Shown: positions 22,586 to 33,305, numbered from the stretch's first letter. The stretch is 64,000 nt of DNA from Leuctra nigra (GCA_934045905.1 OW203763.1:48894121-48958120), one strand, 5' to 3'. The notes: generated by a model not told the origin, from the letters alone. A program made the numbers and translations.

Positions 22586-24916
22586 ATGGACAAGGTAAAT
22601 CCAAGGTCTATGAATGGACATCGCCATCTCCAAGCAAGATCTACATATTGTATCATCTACAGTGTATTAATTGGACTAACATTTCTTATTGTTATGGCTG
22701 GAGATGTTGCTTTGAACCCAGGCCCCAGTTCAGCCAGTATGTACTACATGAATGTAAGAAGCATTGCGAACAAACTTGACGAAGTCAATATTTACTTTGC
22801 TGACAATAAAGAATTTTACTTGGTTTGTATGACTGAAACTTGGCTTCACGCATCGATCAACACTGCAGAGCTTTTTAATGATCAGTATGAAGTCTATCGA
22901 GCTGACAGACCACAAAACCAGCAACAGCTAAAACGGGGTGGAGGGGTTCTCATTGCTGTTTCAAACAAATTCAATTCAATCCGTCGATATGATTTGGACT
23001 CAGCCTCAATAGAAATCATTTGGTGCCAACTCAAGGTGAGTGAATCTAGCTCAACATTCCTGGGATGTGTTTATCTGCCGCCGTCGCCAGTCACCAGCTC
23101 TGATATTGAGGCTCTGCGCGAGTCTCTTACGCTGGTAGAGAATGCAGCGACGAAGAATGATCACGTGGTGCTATGCGGTGATTTCAATCTTCCTCAACTC
23201 CATTGGTCACCCTCTGCAAATGGTGTTTTCCTGGATCCTGACGTACGAGCAAACACCAATGCAGAAGCTGTGACCGATTTCATTCACCTTATCAGTGAAT
23301 ACAATCTTCATCAGTCTTCCGACATCCCAACTTGTAACAACCACCAACTGGATCTCGTCTTCTCCAATAGTCCAGACTTTACAATTGAAGTCATTGCATG
23401 TGATTCTCCCGCGGGTGCCTCTGACCATTCGCCTTTATCATGCATTTTGCATTTTCCCTGTCAACTAGCGTACCGCAATCCACCTGCCAGGACAATATAC
23501 AACTGGAAGCGCGCGAACATGAATCGGGTTTACGGGGCTCTAATGACTGTGCCTTGGAACACATTGCTATCCAACACCGAGGTTAATGATTGCTGTGATA
23601 ACTTCTACTCAGCTGTTTCTGAAGTCATTGAGGAGTTAGTCCCGAAGATATCGATCAAGCCAGCCAAGTTTACATCCTGGTACGACAAGGAATTAATCAG
23701 TTCTCTACGCGATAAGAATAAAGCTCATGGGAAGTGGAAGCGATCGAGATTGCCCAATGATTATGCAGACTTTTCTGTTAAGAGAACAACATTTAAAAGG
23801 CTGAAAGGTGTTAAATGGAATATGCATCTTACTGACATTGAGAGCAAGATTAGGTATAATCCGGAGAGTATGTGGCGCTTTGTTCATGAGAAATCACAGA
23901 GAAACCACATCCCAACTGAAGTAACACTTGATGGTATTAAATCCACCAATGATGTCTCAGCATGCAGCTTGTTCTCAACATACTTCGAGTCAGTTTTCAC
24001 CAAGTCTCCGCTTCCTCCCGTTCTTCCAGAAAACACTCTTACCGTCAGCGATACATTGTCTACACTTGCTTTCTCCGAGACAGAAGTATTTCAACAGCTG
24101 AAGACATTGAAGAATGGGAAGGCTACTGGACCTGATGAACTCCCCGTGTCGTTTGTCAAGAGATGCGCCAGACCTCTCTCGTTTGCTCTGGCTCTTCTCT
24201 TCAACTGTTGCTTGTCTAAAGGAGTTTTTCCTGACCGATGGAAAGTGGCGCATGTCACTCCCATATTGAAGAAAGGCAGTCGATGTGATGTTAAAATCTA
24301 TAGACCAATATCATTGTTACCTGTCGTTTCTAAAGTTTTTGAAAGTTTACTGCATCGGCGCATTTATGACCATTGCCAGCAATACATAACTATGTATCAA
24401 CATGGATTCCTCAATAAGAGGTCAACTGTTACTAATCTTGGCATTTATGTGGACGATCTTGCACGTCATTTAAACAATTTGAAGCAAGTAGATGCTATAT
24501 ACACCGACTTCTCTAAAGCTTTCGACAGTGTTAACCATGTTTTGCTATTGCATAAATTAACTTCGTTTGGAATTTTAGGCCAATTGCACAAACTTCTTAC
24601 AAGCTACTTGACAGATCGGAGGCAAGTAGTGATTGTGAATGGAGACAAATCGGATCCTGTCGGTGTGACCTCAGGTGTGCCCTAGAGGTCGGTGCTGGGA
24701 CCCCTACTTTTCGTATTATTTGTTAATGACATCCCGGACATAATATCTAATTCAGAGTGCATGTTATATGCGGATGACCTCAAGTTATACCAACCAATAT
24801 CCTCTGTCCAGGATTGTCAAAAGTTACAAGATGATCTGACGGCTCTCTCCTGTTGGTGTAATCTTTGGCAACTGCAACCAGTGGCGTGCCGAACCTATCT
24901 TGAGGACCGGTGCTAA
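22586..24916 (+). pseudogene. LINE ORF: 2A-like leader, endonuclease and reverse transcriptase
   Basis: A hydrophobic run (residues about 23-37) is followed by GDVALNPGP (residues 39-47, NPGP encoded at 22715-22726), a 2A-type ribosome-skipping motif. The usual glutamate of DVExNPGP is Ala here. An apurinic-type endonuclease follows, with TETW, GDFNLP (about 23177) and SDHSPL (about 23424). Reverse transcriptase has NGKATGPDELP, YRPISLLP, TDFSKAFDSV and GVP. A TAG at 24683-24685 then interrupts the QG region. The frame resumes through VLGPLLF and YADD (24767-24778). The hAT element cuts in at 24879. It nicks DNA and reverse-transcribes LINE RNA at the target in its family; this copy is dead. 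Confidence 0.9.
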
Positions 24917-26837
24917 CTCATTGATGGGTATACCCACCCACCCCCTATGGTAATTTATTATATATGAGCAATAATAAATACCTAAAAATGCCGCGCAGCG
25001 ATTTTTTTGGTTTTTGGCTGCCTTAGGACGGGTTTAAAAATATTTAAAATGAGCAATAAAATCACACAAAAATAGCCGCGCAGCGAAACTTTTTGATTTT
25101 AACTACATTAGAACGGGTTAAAAATGATTTTACAGGCAAGTTATATTTTTAAAATAAAACAAAAAGTGATTCATTTATAAAAAGAAAATCACACATGAAA
25201 ATGCGGTGCAGAGAATTTTTTGGTTTTAGGCTACCTAGGACGGGTGTAAAATGATTTTACAAATTACTCTGTTTTTTAAGGAAAAACAGAAAACTCCTTA
25301 ATTTATATTTAAGTGATAAAATGCATAAGAAAGCCGCGCAGCGAAGTTTTTTGTTCGTGACTATATTTGAGCGGGCTTAAAACGATTTTACAGGTATACT
25401 ATATTTTTGAAAGAAAACAAAAAAGGCTGTATATAATTAATAACAAAAAAAAAATCACATCAAAATGCCGCGCAGCGAATTTTTTGGTATTTAGCTACCT
25501 TAGGACGGGCTTAAAATGATTTTACATTAGCTAAAATCAAATTCAAATCGCAGCGATTTTTTTGTTTTTGGCTTTATAGAACGGGTTTATAATGATTTAA
25601 CAGGAACTTAATTTTGAAAAGAAAAGAAAAAGTCATTAAATAATTTTAAAAAGCACACATAAAAATGCCGCTCAGCAGTTTTTTGCTTTTTGGCTATCTT
25701 AGGGCGGGTTTAAAATTATTTTTATATTAGCATTAAAATCACACATCAAATAGCCGCGCAGAGAAGTTTTTTTGTTCTTTACTACATTAGAACGGGTTAA
25801 AACTGATTTAACAGGTACTATATTTTTGAAATAAAACAAAAGAGTTATTAATTTATAAAAATAAAATACACATAAAAATGCGGTGCAGCGAATTTTTTGG
25901 TTTTCGGCTACCTAGTATGGGTTTAAAATGATTTTATGTTACTCTGTTTTTTAAGGAAAAACAGAAAAGTCCTTAATTTATATTAGTGAAAAATTTTGCA
26001 TGAGAAAGCCGCGCAGCGAAATTTTCGTTCTTGGCTACATTAGAGCGGGTTTAAAATGATTTTACAGGTATAGGTACAATAATTGTGAATGAAAACATAA
26101 AAGTCATTAATTTACATTTGTTACAAAATCACATATAGGTACAAATGCCGCGCAGCGAATAATTGTTTGATTTAGGCTACCTCAGGACGTGTTAAAAATG
26201 ATTTTGGTGCATATTAATTCAATGGATTCAGTGGATTTATGTTCGTTAATTTACATCCATCATAAATTATACACAGAAAAATGTATCACAGCGATAATTA
26301 TATTTTCGATGCTTATTAATTGCTGATAATAAATTACTTTTTTCGATCCAGCATGCAGGAGCATGAAAGAAAATGCAGAAGATGATTCTCTAAGTGTTAT
26401 CATGTTTTTAGGGTTCATCAAATCCTTTCAATAAGTACTGAAAATAGGTCAATTTAATATTGTTTCATAAATATTTTAGTATCCCTCCACCCACCGAACT
26501 ATCAACAATTTTTTGTAACCATCCACCCACCTATAGTCCTACTCAACCCCTAAAATGTATCAAGCATTAGCACAAATATACGTGTTCACTGCATACATTT
26601 CTTGATAGAAACTTTTGTTCCCTTTCCTTATCGATATTTACAATTACTGTTTGCTGTGTGAAATAGACACCCTTATCACCACGTTTGTGTGATACATTAA
26701 GTTGTATTAGTGAAGAATGTATCACTGTTACATTATAAAGTGTGTCTCAAGGTGGGTAGGTCCCCTTGCGGGGACCACCCACCCCCAAAAAATGACTGTG
26801 CTTGAGCACCAAATTTAGATAGGTCGGCACGCCACTG
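24879..26837. mobile_element. hAT-like non-autonomous element full of tandem repeats
   Basis: The termini CAGTGGCGTGCCGAAC and its complement (GGTCGGCACGCCACTG) are flanked by the 8-bp duplication actgcaac (24871-24878 and 26838-26845). The LINE reading frame continues across the site once one duplication copy is removed. It is 1959 bp and has no transposase. The core is about 12 repeat units. Confidence 0.93.
24985..26300. repeat. Tandem array with four-unit higher-order period of about 677 bp
   Basis: Unit hallmark: GCCGCGCAGCGA then a T-run, 'ttggctac-ttaggacgggtt' and 'aaaatgattttaca'. Units start near 24999, 25075, 25202, 25333, 25465, 25548, 25665, 25752, 25879, 26008, 26147 and 26283. 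Variant types recur in the same order at 25075/25202/25333/25465 and 25752/25879/26008/26147, about 677 bp apart. Confidence 0.85.
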
Positions 26838-26845
26838 ACTGCAAC

Positions 26846-27470
26846 TTAACTTCAGCAAATGTAACGCAATCACTTTCACTCTTAAAGCATCAAATTTTAA
26901 CTTTAATTACATGCTGAACGGTAACATTCTTGAGCGAGTTCAGAAAATTAAGGATTTAGGTGTCATGCTAAGCTCGGATTTATCTTTCAAAAGTCAAGTA
27001 ATGCCACAGTTACTAAAGCTTTTCAAATGCTTGGATTTCTGAGACGTACTTGTTTCAAGTATTTCTTAATTCCGACGAACAGAATGCTATTTTTAACAAC
27101 AGTACGACCATATTTAGATTATGCGTCGATAATATGGAATCCACATCAAGTTACCAAGATTGCTCTTCTTGAAAAGGTTCAGCAGCGTTTCATAAAATGG
27201 ATTTGTTATAAAAATAAAATACAATACCACAGGAGAGATTATCATGATTTATGCCGGTCAGCATAATTGCACACGCTTTCACAACGGAGACAACTAACTG
27301 ACATTTTATTTCTTCATAAATTAATTAATAACTCAATCGACTGTCCTCAACTTCTGTCTAAAATCAATTTTTCAGTTCCTTCCCACCTCACTCGCCACAA
27401 ATCATCATTTAAAACTCATAAAAGTTGGATAAATATTTTGAAACATTTAGAATGATGTATACTTTCGATA
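26846..27470 (+). pseudogene. LINE ORF C-terminal part downstream of the hAT insertion
   Basis: The RT thumb and C-terminal region continue here: LNFSKCNAITF, then KIKDLGVMLSSDL, then TVRPYLDYASIIWNPHQ at about 27100. One base is missing near 27000, which shifts the frame, and a TAA lies at 27264-27266. The ends are consistent with LINE proteins of the Jockey/CR1 group. A non-coding 3' UTR follows to the (TAAA)n tail. Confidence 0.85.
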
Positions 27471-27777
27471 ATTTTAACTTCCAAAATGATAACACATTAG
27501 ATAGTTTTAACAATTCTATTGAAAACATTAGGTCTACTTTTAATAAATTTGTATTTGATTTAGCCCCAGTTTAGATTAGGTTCATAGATTAGCATTAGAT
27601 TAGTATAATTTAGTTTGTGGTGATTATTTAAATTTTTCCTGTTTTAATTTTTAACTTATTGTATCAATTGCTTTTCTCTGTTAGTTTTTCATAATTTGTT
27701 GTTATTTTATATGTTATGTCCTCTTGTGGAGTTTTACTCTGTTGGATATATTGTACAAATAAATAAATAAATAAAAA

Positions 27778-27919
27778 GAAGAGCTCAAGTGTGCAGTGTT
27801 TTGAGAAGAAGATTCTTGTTCTTGTCTTTTCCAATGGCTGATCATTGTTTGGTTTCTATCTCTACCTATTGATTGTATTATTTGTCTAATAAAATGAATT
27901 ATTAACTGACAACGTTACA
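27778..27919 (+). repeat. Gypsy-2 5' LTR, distal piece
   Basis: Matches 31994-32160 from 'gaagagctcaagtgtgcag' to 'gacaacgttaca', but lacks a 17-bp tandem duplication found in the 3' LTR and has several substitutions and indels. AATAAA-type words ('taataaaatgaa') lie near 27887-27898. Confidence 0.88.
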
Positions 27920-27946
27920 GTGGTGACCCCGACGTGATAGATTGAC

Positions 27947-28727
27947 ATGCAAGAGATGGAAGACGAGCAAAACTTTGTACAGGCTGCAGCTTTGAATCGC
28001 ATCAGCATTCGCGTGCCGCCTTTTTGGTCCGACGATCCCGTGCTATGGTTCGCTCAAATTGAAAGTCAGTTTGCTTTATCGAATATAACTTGCGATGCCA
28101 CAAAGTTTTATACAGTTACTGGTGCTCTTGACCAGCGCTACGCATCCGTGGTTCGTGAGATGATTGTCGATCCACCAGCTGAAGAAAAGTAAATACATTC
28201 GACTGAAGAATGAACTTATTGGCAGTTTCTCTCCTACATTGGAGGTAAGCATTAAGTAACTCATACAGCACGAGGAGATGGGCGACCGAACTCCATCTCA
28301 GTTTCTGCGTGATCTACGACGGTTGAGCGCATCGTCTGTGTCGGATGATGTCCTGCGGATGTTATGGCTCAGCAGACTTCCTCAACGAATGCGGGATATC
28401 CTTGCCGCATCACCTCCAGGAAACTTGGAAGCACTCGGCATAATTGCAGACAGAGTCCACGGAAGTGTAGAAGCTCCTTCTCGCGTCACTGAAGTTCAGC
28501 TACCAGACTTACATACGAAAATTGAGGAGCTGGCACAGCAGGTCGCGGCACTTTCGCGCTTGACTAATCAGAAACGTGTGGCCACATCATCAACCTCACG
28601 CAAGGCAACTGCTCAGGTCATTCCATCCGATGGTATGTGCTGGAATCATCGCACCTTCGGTAAGAATGCTCAACATTGTCGACCACCATGCAATTTTGTG
28701 GTAGAAAACTCCAAGGGCAGTCAATAA
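27947..28727 (+). pseudogene. gag: Gypsy-2 gag remnant
   Basis: The first 82 codons (27947-28192) read as an acidic gag N-terminus with VPPFWSDDPVLWFAQIESQF, a capsid-start style common in insect Gypsy elements. A one-base shift near 28190 ends the frame. The capsid continues in another frame from about 28278 (QFLRDLRRL, LWLSRLPQRMRDIL). A zinc-finger-like CWNHRTFGKNAQHC lies at about 28638-28680. A further break follows near 28725. The protein would coat the element RNA. Confidence 0.8.
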
Positions 28728-28749
28728 ACGCGGCTGGTGACTGCTCAAG

Positions 28750-29014
28750 TTCCCGCCGCCTCTTTGTGACAGATGTCTTAACCCGCCGTCAGTTTCTTGT
28801 TGACACTGGGTCCGACCTCTGTGTGTACCCTCGCACATTAGTCAGCGGACCTCGATCGCGCACAACATACGAACTTTTCGCGGCAAATGGGACTGTCATA
28901 TCAACATATGGTACACTCAGTCTCACTCTTGATTTTGGGCTCGGTCGTGATTTTGTATGGAATTTTGTTATAGCTGATGTATCTAAGGCCATCATTGAAG
29001 TCGATTTTATCTAA
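28750..29014 (+). pseudogene. pol: Gypsy-2 aspartic protease remnant
   Basis: RRQFLVDTGSDLCVYP contains the DTGS active-site motif near 28801-28812. The frame ends at a stop at 29012-29014 shortly before the expected link to RT. The flap-like region is recognisable but not diagnostic. Confidence 0.75.
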
Positions 29015-29328
29015 TTTTTTTGTCTGCTAGTCGATGCTCGAGGAGGACGTCTCATCGATCGTGTCACGTCCCATGCCATCATTGACCGTTCGTCAAACGA
29101 TGTTCCAGTACACGTCAAAGCATTCAGTGGAGATTCTCGGTATCACGCTCTTCTCGCAGAGTTTCCAGATATCACACGTCCAGCAGGTACTTCTCACACT
29201 GTGAAGCACACAACGGTGCATCGCATACTTACCACTCCTGGTCATCCGGTAGCATGCAAACCGCGTCGACTCGCACCAGATAAATTACGTGTAATTACGT
29301 GTTATTATAATTACTCGAGTGTGATGCT

Positions 29329-30110
29329 ATGTTAAAATCTGGTATTTGCCGCCGCTCGTCCAGTAGCTGGTCAGCTCCTCTCCATTTGGTTCCAAAGAAA
29401 CAAGAGGACCAATGGAGGCCCTGTGGTGATTATCGTTCTTTAGAACGATCCCCGATCGATACCCAGTTTTACACATACAAGATTTTGCTCAGTGTTTACA
29501 CGGAAAAACAATTTTTTCAACAATTGATCTGGTTCGAGCTTATAATCAGATTCCGGCTGCACCAGAGGACATTCCGAAAACTGCCATCTCCACACCATTT
29601 GGCCTTTTCGAGTTTCCTGTTCAGTTTCAATATTCTTTATTAACAACAAAATAAAACTAAAATTTTCTACAAACTAAGCCCCGTAGCCATAACGGCTAGT
29701 CTGGGGCAACATTTTAACATAAAACATAATTTTTCTGTTGTGTTTTCTGTATTTTCCTGTTATGAGTTTTGGTTTACGCAATGCGGCGCAAACGTTCCAA
29801 CGATTTATTGATGAAGTTCTTCGAGGTCTCGATTTCACCTACGTGTATTTATATGACATCTTGGTCGCTTCAGCTTCTCCAGAGGAACATGAACGACATC
29901 TACGTCTTCTGTTTGCACGACTTTCAGAGTACGGAGTGCTGGAGAATACCTCAAAGTGTGTTTTCGGAGCTGAGGAAGTCAATTTTCTTGGATATGCTGT
30001 TAACGCCTTCGGATCACGACCTCTACCGTGAAAAGTCAACGCTATACTGGCATTTCCCCAACCTATCAATCTCCGACAACTACGACGATTCCTAGGTATG
30101 TTAAATTTTT
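29329..30110 (+). pseudogene. pol: Gypsy-2 reverse transcriptase, broken and interrupted
   Basis: The fingers block KSGICRRSSSSWSAPLHLVPK and CGDYRSL are present from 29332, and then the frame is lost near 29450. A 140-bp insertion splits the FEFPV..MSFGLRNAAQTFQRF block (see 29613-29761). The catalytic box reads YLYDILVAS instead of the usual two aspartates, so one catalytic Asp is lost (29844-29870). NFLGYAV follows at about 29980. Several frameshifts make it inactive. Confidence 0.85.
29613..29761. mobile_element. Short insertion in Gypsy-2 RT with 9-bp duplication
   Basis: The 9-bp direct repeat tttcctgtt (29613-29621 and 29753-29761) brackets 131 bp, and the RT text is continuous when it is removed. 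The insert has 'ccccgtagccataacggct' but no inverted termini. On the minus strand it ends in an AATAAAG-like stretch. It may be a tiny retroposed fragment. Confidence 0.75.
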
Positions 30111-30196
30111 ACAGGCGTTTTATACCTTCAGCCGCCAAACTTCAAGCACCTCTATCTGCTCGCTCGGACTGAAAGTTCAGGGAATACACCCATTGT

Positions 30197-30690
30197 ATGG
30201 ACGTCAGACCTCTCGAACACGTTTCTCACAGTCTCTCACAGGCAACACTTCTTGCTCATCCCGATCTTAACGCCGAATTGGCTGTCGTCACGGACGCCTC
30301 TGATACGAGTATTGGAGCTGCACTCCAGCAGAAAACGGGTATGGTTTGGGAACCCCTCGCATTTTTCTCCAAGAAACTGAGTGCCGCACAGCGAAAGTAT
30401 GGCGCTTATGATCGTGAACTTCTTGCTGTTAATGAAGCTATTCGGTTTTTCCGTCATATGGTCGAAGCACGAACTTTCGTTGTTTACACGGATCACAAAC
30501 CTCTTACTTTTGCATTTAAGCAGAAGTCTGATAAATACTTCCCACGGCAATTTCGTCATCTCGACTATATTGGTCAATTCACAACTGATATTCGTCACGT
30601 TCCCGGCACGGAAAACGTCGTCGCAGGATGCTTTGTCCCGAGTAGAAGCAATCTCGGGTGCAGTTACGCATACAGATATCGCTTTAGCTC
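30197..30690 (+). pseudogene. pol: Gypsy-2 RNase H remnant
   Basis: AELAVVTDASDTSIGAALQQ opens the RNase H domain at about 30271. YDRELLAV and VVYTDHKPLTF give the expected acidic residues in order. HVPGTENVVAG ends the domain near 30635, where the frame changes. It would degrade RNA in the RNA-DNA hybrid. Confidence 0.85.
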
Positions 30691-30809
30691 AGGTGAATGA
30701 CCCTGAAATTCCAGCACGGCACTTCAACACTCCAATACGGCACTCAAACTTCATCAAGTACTCCTTGCTGACACGAATCTCATTCTTCATTGCGACACAT
30801 CTACGCAAG

Positions 30810-31880
30810 TGGAGCGTCCGTTCGTTCCTGCAGCACTTCGGTGTAAAGTGTTTGACAGCTGTAACAGCCTGTCACACCCTGGAATTGCTGCTTCTACCCG
30901 TCTAGTCTCCCAGCGTTATGTGTGGACTTTTATGAAGAAGATTGTAAGGAGTGGGCACGCGCCTGCATGGCCTGCCAACGTTCAAAGATTACACGCCACG
31001 TCTCGGCCCCTGTTGAACATTTCGACGCACCGAGATCACGTTTTGAACACATTCGTATTGATTTAGTTGGCCCTCTAATCGAGTCAGCAGGGTGTCGGTA
31101 TATTTTGACGTGTGTAGATCGATTCACACGCTGGCCAGAAGCAATTCCTATACATGACATCACTGCGGAAACCGTCGCCTCCGCTCTTATCACTGGGTGG
31201 ATCGCACGCTTTGGTACGCCTCTCCGAATTACCTCTGATCAAGGCCGACAATTCGAGTCGAATCTGTTTCAGTTATTAAATCATGTAACAGGTACAACTC
31301 TCATTCGAACCACGGCTTACCACCCAGCCGCCAAAGGAATGGGGGAACGTCTCCATCGCCAACTGAAAGCGGCACTCCGGTGTCATGAAGATGATCGTTG
31401 GACAGATAATCTGCCGTGGGTTTTGCTAGGTATTCGCTCAGCATGGAAGGAAGACATCAAGGCTGATCAAGGCCGAGCTGTTATATGGGACAACCTTACG
31501 ATTGCCGGGTGAATATTTTACTCCTCCATCATCAACGCTAGACTGCACTTCGGAATATGTCGCCAGACTCCGTCGAAGACTCGATCTGCTTCGTCCAGTT
31601 CGGCTAACTCGACACGGGGAGCGATCGGTTTTCGTTTTCAAAGATCTAGCTACCTGTTCTCATGTTTTTGTTCGACATGATGCTGTACGGACTCCATTGT
31701 AACAACCATACGATGGACCGTACCAGATCATCGAAAGACATGAGAAGTTTTTCAAAATACTTCGTGACGGTAAGCAGGTCGTCGTTTCAATAGATCGGTT
31801 GAAACCTGCTTTCATTTTGGATGATGGAACGACCGACAAGATCCCCCAATCGCCGTCCAGCTCTGCTCCAGATGAAGTTT
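30810..31880 (+). pseudogene. pol: Gypsy-2 integrase and 3' pol remnant
   Basis: The HHCC finger is split by a frame change, with CMACQRSK near 30965. The catalytic core is in one frame (30922-31512): DLVGP (about 31060), [10 protein letters not shown] (about 31230), and E in GMGERLHR with 35 residues between the second Asp and the Glu, so the D, D-35-E triad is retained. Downstream sequence to about 31880 keeps chromodomain-like or tail text in broken frames. A long G-run precedes the 3' LTR. Confidence 0.85.
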
Positions 31881-31980
31881 ACACGCGCGCTGGTCGTCTC
31901 ATTCGTGCCCCGGCGTTTTTCACCTCTTCGTAGCGTTCCTCGCCCTGTGCTCGTTCACTGGAGGGGGGGGGGGGGGGTAC

Positions 31981-32160
31981 TGTGGTGAGCCGAAATCTAT
32001 GAGCTCTGACTGAAGAGCTCAAGTGTGCAGTGGAGGAGAAGAAGAATCTTGTTCTTGTATTTTCCAATGGCTGATCATGGTCTATTGATCTATTGATTGT
32101 ATTGATCTATTGATTGTATTATTTGTCTAATAAAATGAATTATTAACTGACAACGTTACA
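31981..32160 (+). repeat. Gypsy-2 3' LTR
   Basis: 180 bp, TGTGGTGAGCC...GTTACA. It contains a 17-bp tandem duplication (gatctattgattgtatt, 32087-32103 and 32104-32120) that is absent from the 5' LTR, so the duplication arose after insertion. Confidence 0.9.
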
Positions 32161-32392
32161 TATCCATTCATATTGAGTTTTGATGTTTTGAAAATTACGA
32201 AATTACAGAACATGTTTTTGTTTTTCAATTACACAGAAAAAATATTAATGGAAAAGTTGTGAACAACACAAATAATAATAAAGAAAACACACTTATCCCC
32301 TGAAAAATATAAAATTTTCATTCATATAATCAGAACTCAAAATTATAAAATCAGATGAAATCAGAATTGCAATATAGTAATTTGAACAATAA
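32161..32392. other. A+T-rich flank between Gypsy-2 and W2
   Basis: No gene or repeat recognised. Confidence 0.4.
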
Positions 32393-32645
32393 TTATTTTC
32401 GGCGCTCGGGGATAAAATTTCGACGCTCGGGGAATCGGTCATGCAGAATGCTTCGGCGCTCGGGGACAGAGCTTCGGCGCAATGGGAATAAAAAAGGTTT
32501 CGGCGCTCGGGGAATCGCTTCTCGAGAAAGTCTAGCAACATGGTATTTTGAGCAGGTAAAAATGTTGGCGCTCGGGGACAAACCTTTAGCGCAATGGTAA
32601 TGAAAAAGGTTTCGGAGCTCGGGGATTCGGCGCATGGGGATGCGC
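32393..32645. mobile_element. Family W fragment (W2), GCGCTCGGGG array
   Basis: Eight or so copies of TTCGGCGCTCGGGGA-type words occur, some as 'gcgcaatggg' variants. They end in 'ggattcggcgcatggggatg', the same order as the W1 arms. The CCACTCC termini are not found here, so it is one arm only. Confidence 0.65.
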
Positions 32646-32871
32646 CCGAAATTTGTCAGTATTTCAAAACGGAGTTGAAAACCAGTTCACTCTAGATGAG
32701 GCGACTTCTGGCAATTTGGCCAGCGTGACACGGGAATGACACGGGACATGCCCAAAATCATTCAATCATGATGTACACTTATAAACATTGAAAATCACAA
32801 CATCTTTTTGCGATTTTGCGATTTTTTGAGAATAAATAATCATTCGTCATATATTTCAGAACAATACAGAC

Positions 32872-33305
32872 AAGGGCGTATTTAGGGGGGCAGGGGGAAG
32901 GGGGGGGGGGGGAAGGGGAGACGAAATCAGGGTTTCATCTTAAAAAAAAATATGCACATTTAAAATAATGTGTGAAAAAAAACTTAAAATAGACAGATCA
33001 ATGAAAAAACGTTCCATAATGGTAAGAATTGAGTTACAATTCCAAAATATTTCCGGGGCTATGCGCCCCGGACTTGCATATCCTAATAAGTTCAACAAAT
33101 TTAACTATTCTTAAACCTCTTAGGCCATTTTTTTAAAAATATTTTGTAATTTATAGTTCCCCAAAATAGCTATACACTGATATTCAAAATTGCACAGAAG
33201 CGAGTGACCTTGATCCAAATTTTCTACGGGGCTGTGCCTCCGAACCTTATCTTTTTCACTGTGATTTTTCAAAATATTAGCAATGTCCGCCCCCCTCCTC
33301 TCCCC
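32872..33305. other. Possible decayed DNA element with G-rich and C-rich ends
   Basis: It begins 'caagggcgtatttaggggg' and ends 'gtccgcccccctcctctcc', with two 'ggggct-tgc-ccgga' blocks inside. The composition resembles hAT-type non-autonomous elements such as 57651-58178. No inverted termini or target duplication could be confirmed. Confidence 0.3.

Larger units (their letters stand above)
22293..27777 (+). mobile_element. LINE with 2A-like peptide, endonuclease and RT, interrupted by a hAT element
   Basis: The element lies between 'gact' and 'gaagagctc' of the Gypsy-2 5' LTR, which fixes both ends. No target duplication is visible. About 290 bp of leader precede the ORF. The 3' end is a (TAAA)n-type tail (27757-27777). 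Without the nested hAT element it is about 3.5 kb. It carries one main ORF and no separate ORF1. The protein style is Jockey/CR1-group, but I cannot set the clade with confidence. Confidence 0.88.
11100..32160 (+). mobile_element. Gypsy-2: outer LTR retrotransposon, 5' LTR split by two insertions
   Basis: The 3' LTR is 31981-32160 (TGTGGTGAGCC...GTTACA, 180 bp). The 5' LTR is found in three pieces: 11100-11126 (27 bp identical to the 3' LTR start), 22285-22292 (a ctct duplication plus gact) and 27778-27919. The first gap is filled by Gypsy-1 and the second by a LINE. A primer-binding-like TGGTGACCCCGACGTGAT follows at 27921. A G-rich polypurine tract (about 31960-31977) precedes the 3' LTR. 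The target duplication is imperfect (tatt before, tatc after). The coding region is heavily frame-broken. Confidence 0.8.
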
